A stretch of 64,000 nt of DNA from Diphasiastrum complanatum (lineage: Eukaryota; Streptophyta; Lycopodiopsida; Lycopodiales; Lycopodiaceae), in contig CM055101.1 of assembly GCA_029204225.1 (NCBI GenBank), positions 39,298,444 through 39,362,443 of the forward strand. Direction: 5' to 3'. Under the pieces are notes generated by a model. That model worked only from the letters and a program-made list of their open reading frames with translations, ran no database searches and was not told the DNA's origin. Shown here in pieces: positions 57,306 to 64,000 of the stretch (positions are counted from its first letter, which is position 1; each line of letters opens with the position of its first letter). The translations under genes were made by a program, and so were the position numbers.

Positions 57306-58300
57306 TCATTGGTTCCTCCATGTTGTGTATTTAGATGAAATGCTTCTCGTGCTTGCCAGTGTGACTTCTCCATCCCTTGTGATGACCATACACTCAAGCT
57401 TCCATATGTATTTGCAAAAAATGTTGTATGATCTCTTAGTATGTGCTGCATATGGCAAAATCATAATATTAGTCTTATGTTTGGATAGTACTCTGGTTTT
57501 GCCGTCTTTCTCAAAGTCCTGAGTGGCAGCAATAATATCTATCCAGACTGAGTGTTGAATATTAGAAGCCTTACCAGTATGATTTGATAGAAAACGACGT
57601 GCTTTTGCTCCTCCTATGCTTGGCTTAGTTGGCATGTTCCCATTCTTTCCTTAAAGCTTTTCATCTTTTTGAATTTTGACATGTCCTTTATGAAGTCCTG
57701 CTTTTGATAAAACATCTTCTAATCGAGAGATAGCTTCCTTTGCTAATGATGTTGGCTTAGTATTCCAAGCAAAAACTATATGAAAAAAAATGATCTTTTC
57801 TATTAATCTAACTTCTGCATGAAGAGTGCAAACATGCACATTTTTTAAGGGGATAGGTAGCACAGGCTTCCAGTTTGGATCTGCATATTCTCTAGTAATT
57901 CCTGTACTCCTAGTTACATCTTTTGCCATTTTCATGCAGTACAAACAAGGGCGTTTTGATGTAGCACCGTGAGAGACATTGTACATACATTTCAATGTTT
58001 TCAAATCACCTGCTAAGTGCCATTCAACATTGAAGTCTTCAATTCCTGGAACATTGAGAAGTCCTCCATCCATATGGTCCTTGATGATTCTAGGATAAGA
58101 TGTCCTTGAGAATATCCATCATAATATATCATGATCCTCTTTCATCACCTGTCCAAAGAATTAATCATACTTAGTTTACAATGTATTAATACTATTCCAT
58201 GAATGTAATGTAATGTAATAATGAGGCTAGTTACCTGAAACGCTGCCAGCCACCATATATCATTTTTTGACTGGACACTTGTGAAAGTACTGTACTTTAG
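57306..58300 (-). pseudogene. Transposase-like unknown protein (locus D)
   Basis: At least two exons are visible. The upstream one ends WWLAAFQ at a donor (58234, GTAACT). The main one runs from 58148, after ttggacag, to the stop at 57306. It has KDHMDGGLLNVPGIEDFNVE, WHLAGDLKTLKCMYN, SKRPCLYCM, KNVHVCTLHAEVRLIEKII and QHSVWIDIIAATQDF. In-frame stops occur near 58,116 (TGA) and 57,649 (TAA). The HLAGDLK acidic motif followed by a CxxC pair, and the HVCTLHAE-type motif, would suit a DDE-type transposase with an inserted zinc site. I cannot name a family, so transposase is inference. Locus B has the end of the same gene in the same convergent arrangement. Confidence 0.5.
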
Positions 58301-58324
58301 GACCATAAATGGATCTACAAAAGA

Positions 58325-59355
58325 TCCACAAGAGTGATTGGATGCTTGCTTAACAATCTATCAAAAAATTAGACACAAAAAGGTTGATCTAGATTGGCAA
58401 TTTGACAAACAACAAGCATTAACAATCAAAAGCATTGATCAACATTGAAATCCGAGCCCACATGTGTGTACTATAGGCTGTAGTACGGCCTTCAACCTGA
58501 GAAACAAGTAGAAATTGATTTGGTTTCATTTGGATCACAAAAACTCAATGTACATAGTGAACTAGCTTGAGATTGCCAATGAGCTCCAAAAATTTTCTAT
58601 CTTCTCACTATGGAGAGAGGGAATACATAGCAAATTCGACTTCCTTCTTGAATTTAGGTGGATTTCCAGCATGTAATAAGGAAGTTAACTCACTCTCCTT
58701 GACCTAAAATGAAACCCGAGCCTAGATCTTAGAGTTATGCTTGGTAGGTAGCTAGTTGGTCAAATTTTCACCTTAAACTTAGGTGTAGGTCCTATAAAGT
58801 AGGGATGACCACCAAATAGACATGACCAACTCTCTTGACTTGACCTAACCTACATTAGGATGGGTTTTCCACGTGGCATCATGGCCTCACATGTGTGGGA
58901 CCCACTTATGTACACAATTTACACTATTCTACATGGTTTTTTATCAAGCTAGATTTGCCAATTTTTGGCAATTCTTCACACATTAGAGGAGTTCTAAATC
59001 CAAAAAGGCCCCTTTGTAAAGATTCTTTCTATATTTTTTCTCAAATTTTTCTTTCACATGGATCAAAACACTCAAATTTGAAATCTACGTAACGTAACTT
59101 TTTGAGCTCACATTTTGATTCCACACTAAAAATGGCATAACTTTTTAGTGGTAAGTCCGAATTTAGCGAAGTTTGGTGTATTGGAAAGCACTCAACAAGG
59201 GCTTTCCAATGATATGTTACATGACATAGTTTTGAGCTATGATTAAAAAGTTATGGCAAGTCAAAAGTATTAGTGCTATAATATTTTAATAATATAAAGA
59301 CATCTTGCACGAATTCTTAAAGGGTCTTTTTGGAGTTCAAATCTCCCCTAATGCT
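58325..59355 (-). repeat. LTR-like segment of minus-strand copia copy 3
   Basis: On the minus strand, the purine tract tttgaggaggag (about 59,359-59,370) resembles that of copy 2 and precedes a non-coding kilobase that ends gcatccaatcactcttgtgg. This is the position and character of a 3' LTR. The first base is C where TG would be expected (cattagggga), so the terminus has mutated or lies slightly elsewhere. It contains CACATGTGTG palindromes. Confidence 0.45.
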
Positions 59356-59563
59356 CCTCCTCAAATTTAGTTTGATCTATTTACAAGTCTCTTGATAGAT
59401 GAATGAAAGCTTTTAGAAGTGTCTAAAAAATTCAGCTACAAACAAGGAACTTTTGAGACTCCAATAGAGAATGATGTCCATGAAGGATCTTTCACCACCT
59501 CTTAGAGGATCCCTTACAAAATGTTCCATAAATGTGTCCATATACATGTAGCACACTTCAAAA

Positions 59564-60735
59564 CTAAACATCATGCCAAGCCATGGATTCCAAGGCATTT
59601 TGTGCACTTGAAGATACATCAATTAAACTATTAAGTGCATACATAATGTTGCCAAAGGCAACTTGACTTGCTTGATCCATATGATTGGGCCTAGATGGCT
59701 CCATCTTGATACTCAAGGTTCTTCTTGGAGTCCTCGGGTCTTGAGCTTGATCCTCCACTTGACTTGACTCCAAAACATCAATGAATAGAATAAGGTGTTG
59801 ATATAAAGGTGCTTCTTCAAGTTTACAAATCTTCCACTCTTGAAAGATCACATTTCCACCATTGACAAATTCTTTGGTTGAAAACAAGTAGATTCTACAA
59901 TCTCTACTTGAAGAGCAAAACACTACCATTATTCCTATCATTGAAATAGGATAATCTTTGGTCCTTACATTGGAATGATCATGCACCACAAAGCATGTGG
60001 ACACAAAGATTTCCAAAGCAAATGATGTTTCATCTTTTATGACTCTATTCAAACTATTACAAAAATAGTTATCCAATGAAATTGCTTTGTCAACAACAAA
60101 TGTAGATTTCAAAGCATCCCATTTCATTGTCTTGTCATACAAAGTAATAAACCCCATGAATCTTAAAGGTAAGAAACAAGTCACCTCATGTCTACTAATA
60201 CTTTCCAAAAAGTATTCAAAGATAGTAGACTCTCCAATGCTCACCACCCTTGCAAGATGCACACTTGAATGGACAATTTGCATGCAATTTGATGACTTGA
60301 CCATTGTCATTGAGGACTCCCTTGGAACTCTCATGCTTTGAGGCTGATCCTCAAGATCTTCCTCCTTTTGATGCTCCTCCTCAATGCAAGCAAGATCACA
60401 CTTTGCCAAGATCTCCTCTTGAGTGATCTCCTCCTTTGCCAAGCTCATTCTTTCAAAAGCAACACTAGCTTCCAACTTAAACAATCTTCCATGCTTAAAT
60501 CCCTTTGCAATGCAAACATCATTCTTCAAGATGAAACAAACACCATTCTTAAAGTGGACATCCAAACCATTTTCTAAGAGTAAACCAACACTAAGCATAT
60601 TCTTGGTGATTGATGGTACATAAAGGACATTTTCTAGATCCATGCATTTTGAGGATTCTAGACACAAAGAGATGGTGCCAACACCATCTATCCTACACTC
60701 TTCATCATTTGCAGTAAAGAAAAACTTTTTAGGAT
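59564..60735 (-). pseudogene. Copia-like pol remnant, protease end and pre-integrase (copy 3)
   Basis: A long open frame reads EECRIDGVGTISL (about 60,700-60,660) and then LENVLYVPSITKNMLSVGLL. It continues to GFKHGRLFKL, the protease-to-pre-integrase signature of Ty1/copia (G-GTIxL...NVLYVPxxxxNLLSV). After that it has no integrase core: an acidic EEEHQKEEDLEDQ stretch is followed by about 250 residues of unclassified sequence. It ends near SQVEDQAQDPRTPRRTLSIK. The length (367 codons from 60,667) and lack of stops in an otherwise decayed region are notable. The upstream gag side is replaced by satellite at about 60,745. Confidence 0.6.
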
Positions 60736-60744
60736 CATTTAAAG

Positions 60745-62189
60745 AGGAATGTCGGATGGAAAATTGTCACAAGTTTGTGAATCCGATAAAAATTGAACGG
60801 ACCCGTTGTCGCTCATTTCTGGCCTCGTTTGCCAAGAAACGCCCTGTGGGCCACAAAGAGGCATAGCAAATGGGTCAAGTTGCGATTCTCCGGTCGATGG
60901 GTCCAATACCTTCGAACAGAGTCACTTTCTGTGGCTTTCTGTTTCGACAAGTGGGAAATGTCAAGATGAATCCACTGTAACAAACTGGTCTCTAAACGGA
61001 CAAGTACGGAATCTGGAATGCCCGTCCAAAGTCTAGGCCCAAACAAGATTTAGGGAAAGTGGGATGGTATGGACCAGGAACTAGTCGGAATTAGTCGTCG
61101 ACGTTCAGAACGCCGGACGGAAAATTGTCATAGGTTTGTGAATCCGATACGAACCGAACGGACCCGTTGTCGCACATTTCTGGCTTCGTTTGCCAAGAAA
61201 CACCCTATGGGCCACAAAGAAGTCTATTTGGGCATAACAAATGGCTTAAGTTGCGACTCCCCGGTTGATGGGTCCAATACCTTCCAACGGATTCAATTTT
61301 TGCGGCTTTCTATTTCGGCTAGTGGGGAACGTGAAGACAAATCCACAGTAACAAACAGGTCTCACAACGGCCAAGTACAGAATCTGGAACGCCCGTTCAA
61401 AATCTAGCCTCAAACAAGATTTAGGGAAAGTGGGATGCTATGGACCAGGAATTGGTCTGAATGAGCCATAGACGTACGGAATGTCGGACGAGAAATTGTC
61501 ATAGGTTCTTGAATCTGATATGAATCGAACGGACCCGTTGTTACTCATTTTTGGGCTCGTTTGCCAAGAAACGCCCTATGGGCCACAAAGAACTCTATTA
61601 GGGCATAACAAATGGGTCAAGTTGCGATTCTCCGTTCGATGGGTCCAATACCTTCGAACGGAGTCAATTTTTGCGGCTTTCTATTTCGGCAAAGATTGGA
61701 CTTTGAACGGGTGTTCCAGATTCCGTACTTGGCCATTGTGAGACCTGTTTGTTATTGTGGATTCGTCTTTCCCACAAGCCGAAATAGAAAGCCGCAAAAA
61801 CTGAATCCATTCGAAGGTATTGGACCCATCAACCGGGGAGTCACAACTTAAGCCATTCGTTATGCCCTAATAGACTTTTTTGTGGCCCACAGGGTGTTTC
61901 TTGGCAAACGAGGCCAGAAATGTGCGACAACGGGTCCGTTCGGTTCGTATCGGATTCACAAACCTGTGACAATTTCCCGTCCGGCGTTCCAAACGTCGAC
62001 GACTAATTCCGACCAGTTCCTGGTCCATACCGTCCCACTTTTCATAAATCTGGTTTGGGCCTGGACTTTGGATGGGCGTTCCAGATTCCGTACTTGTCCG
62101 TTTAGAGACCAGTTTGTTGCAGTGGATTCATCTTGACATTCCCCACTTGTCAAAATAGAAAGACGCAAAAACTGACTCCGTTTGAAGGT

Positions 62190-62235
<46 letters not shown>

Positions 62236-63337
62236 TGAGAGAGAGAGAGAGACCCCTCGACCGGAGAATCGCAACTTGACCCATTTGCTATGCCCTAATA
62301 GCGGTCTTTGTTACCCATAGGACATTTCTTCGCAAACGAGGCCGGAAATGAGCAACAAAGGCTCCGTTCTGTTCGTATCGGATTCATGAACCTGTGACCA
62401 CGCCCCGTCAGACTCTCCGAACGTCGACGACTAATTCCGACCAATTACTGGTCCATATCGTCCCACTTTCCGTAAATCTTGTTTGGTCCTGGACTTTGGA
62501 CGGGCATTCCAGATTCCGTACTTCGTCGTTGTGAGACCGGTTTGTTACTGTGGATTCGTCTTGACGTTCCCCACTGGCCAAAACAAAGAGCCGCAAAAAC
62601 CAACTCCGTTCGAACGTATTGGACCCATCGACCAAAGAGTCACAACTTGACCCATTTGTTATGTCCTAATAGAGTTATTTGTGGCCCACAGGGCGTTTCT
62701 TGGCAAATGAGGCCTGAAATGAGCGACAACGGGTCCATTCGGTTCGTGTCGGATTCACAAACTTGTGACAATTTCTCGTCCGACATTCCGTACATCAACG
62801 ACTCATTTCGACCAATTCCTGGTCCATAGCATCCCACTTTCCCTAAAATCTTGCTTGAGTCTGGACTTTGAACGGGCGTTTCAGATTCCATACTTGGCCG
62901 TTTGAGACCTGTTTGTTATTGTGGATCCGTCTTCACGTTCCTCACTAGTCGAAATAGAAAGCCTGAAAAACTGAATCCGTTCGAAGGTATTGGACCCATC
63001 GACTGGAGAGTCACAACTTGACACATTTGTTATGCCGTAATAGACTTATTTGTGGGCCACAAGGTGTTTCTTGGCAAACGAGGCCAGAAATGTGCGACAA
63101 CGGGTCCGTTCGGTTCGTATCGGATTCACAAACCTATGACAATTTCCCATCTGGCATTCCGAACGTCGATGACTAATTCCGACCAGTTCTTGGTCCATAC
63201 CGTCCCCTTTTCCTAAATCTTGTTTGGGCCTGGACTTTGGATGGGCGTTTCAGATTCCGTACATGTCTATTTAGAGACCGGTTTATTACAGTGGATCAAT
63301 CTTGACATTCTCCACTTACCGAAATAGAAAGCCACAA
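60745..63337. repeat. ~365-bp satellite array with an orientation switch
   Basis: Units recur with a period of 361-372 bp. In forward orientation, gaaaattgtca anchors lie at 60,759 and 61,120, with a third unit at about 61,490. At about 61,691 (after ctatttcggc) orientation reverses, and ggactttg anchors then lie at 61,698, 62,063, 62,491, 62,863 and 63,232. One interval is 428 bp because a microsatellite lies inside. That gives about 2.5 forward and 4.5 reverse units. Shared words include aacgggtccgttcggttcgt and ttcttggcaaacgaggcc. Open frames in it are not conserved between units. It abuts a gypsy primer-site remnant and LTR on the right. Confidence 0.8.
62192..62254 (+). repeat. (GT)n(GA)n microsatellite inside the satellite
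   Basis: About 42 bp of GT followed by about 20 bp of GA lie within one reverse unit and replace the ggaccc junction found in the other units, which accounts for the longer unit. Confidence 0.9.
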
Positions 63338-64000
63338 AAACAGCGCCAATTGTGGTCGTCGTTTGTAGTATAGGGGTCCGTTCACTGGGAGCCGCCCGTG
63401 CACACCTGCATAGCAATAGAGAGAGAAGGGAGATAGAGAGAGGAGATAGAGAGAGGTAGAGTAATGAGAGAGAGAGAGAGTGTAGAGAGAGGAGAGAGGA
63501 GAGAGAGCTAGAGAGAGTTTTAGAGAGAGAGAGAGAGAGAAGAGAGTTCACCAGGGATGGTTGGGGCTATGGGGGCTCGAGCGCCTACCCATAGCTATGC
63601 ACCAATCACTCTTGAAGAGAGCTTTATTAAGAAGAATAGAAGATGTGTACAATGGAAAATGGCCTCCTTATATAGTTGAGTAAGGAGGGCCATCTTGGCT
63701 CTCATTGGCCTATTTACAATGGCATCCTAGCCCTTCAAACTAAATAAACTTCAATCTAATGGTTCATTAGGAAAAGGGCCAAACTCACATGATTCATGTG
63801 AGTTTGAGAGATTCCCTTTTAACTTAGAACCTTATGGACTTGACTTTAGGCTTTTTAATTAATTTATTTTAATAAGGCCCAAAGTCCTTTTATTCAAGTT
63901 CTATTTATCTGATTTGCGTGGTCACTGGGTCGGTCTTATACACGCAGGAAGCTGGTGCCCTCGCACTTATTATTCTAACTGTACAATGTATTGTGGCAGG
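63338..64000 (-). mobile_element. Gypsy 5' LTR (minus strand), continues beyond the window
   Basis: The LTR starts at tgtggtcgtc (63351) on the + strand. The adjoining cagcgccaat (63341-63350) is, on the minus strand, ATTGGCGCTG, the first bases of the tRNA-Asp type primer site also used by the element at 16.6-27.6 kb. Homology to that LTR is visible as caaagtccttttatt near 63,880, a cacgcagg segment near 63,942 and a ctttatta segment near 63,622. A minus-strand TATA-like word (ctatataagg) is at about 63,671. A GA-rich microsatellite fills 63,411-63,541. The other end lies outside the window. Confidence 0.6.

Noticed and set aside
60806-62891. Several 70-116 codon frames in the satellite
   Set aside because: The frames repeat with the unit in both orientations, are broken differently in each unit and show no protein features.

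Overview
This window is nuclear DNA from a land plant with a large, transposon-dense genome. The evidence is plant-type splice sites, nested Ty1/copia and Ty3/gypsy LTR retrotransposons with plant tRNA-iMet and tRNA-Asp type primer sites, and a gene of the plant epidermal PROTODERMAL FACTOR 1 (PDF1) family. The species cannot be read from the sequence; a gymnosperm or fern would fit the low gene density. I see one intact host gene, the PDF1-like gene at 10066-11064. I found no tRNA, rRNA or CRISPR.

Layout. 1-1.85 kb and 5.9-7.8 kb hold two copies of a copia-like element, the second with its 3' LTR. Between them lies locus A of an unfamiliar multigene element: an array of inverted motifs, a histone H3-like domain in one coding frame with a Ulp1/C48-like peptidase, and a convergent gene. 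8.1-11.3 kb has a decayed exon and the PDF1 gene. 11.6-16.6 kb is repeats and unrecognised sequence. 16,581-27,558 is a complete minus-strand Athila-like Ty3/gypsy element with LTRs, primer sites, target duplication and a large third ORF 3' of pol. It sits inside a ~738-bp tandem duplication. 29.8-33.6 kb is locus B (H3-like gene, motif array, FLHDNT gene, transposase-like tail), cut by a chromovirus remnant at 33.6-34.6 kb. 38.3-41.1 kb has a gag remnant and locus C, a second copy of the three-exon gene of locus A. 41.7-44 kb is tandemly duplicated non-coding DNA. 44.6-47.4 kb is a DNA-transposon fragment and copia pieces. 47.4-50.8 kb is a truncated relative of the 16.6-27.6 kb element. 51.2-55.4 kb is an internally deleted copia element carrying a perfect solo LTR. 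56.2-58.3 kb is locus D (FLHDNT gene facing a transposase-like gene). 58.3-60.7 kb is a minus-strand copia remnant, 60.75-63.34 kb a ~365-bp satellite that switches orientation, and 63.35 kb to the end another gypsy LTR.

The most interesting system is the family split over loci A-D. It appears to encode (i) a protein beginning MA(R/K)TK(Q/S)TAR with an H3-type histone fold, joined at locus A to a Ulp1-like cysteine peptidase; (ii) a three-exon protein whose N-terminus faintly resembles a chromatin-reader fold; (iii) an acidic protein ending FLHDNT; and (iv) a large protein with a WHLAGDLKTLKCMYN stretch that may be the transposase. The H3-like genes at A and B both start beside about ten copies of a composite motif, roughly GCGCTTGAANCGATATC, in mixed orientations. 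All copies here are broken, but the exon structures agree between copies, so these are real former genes.
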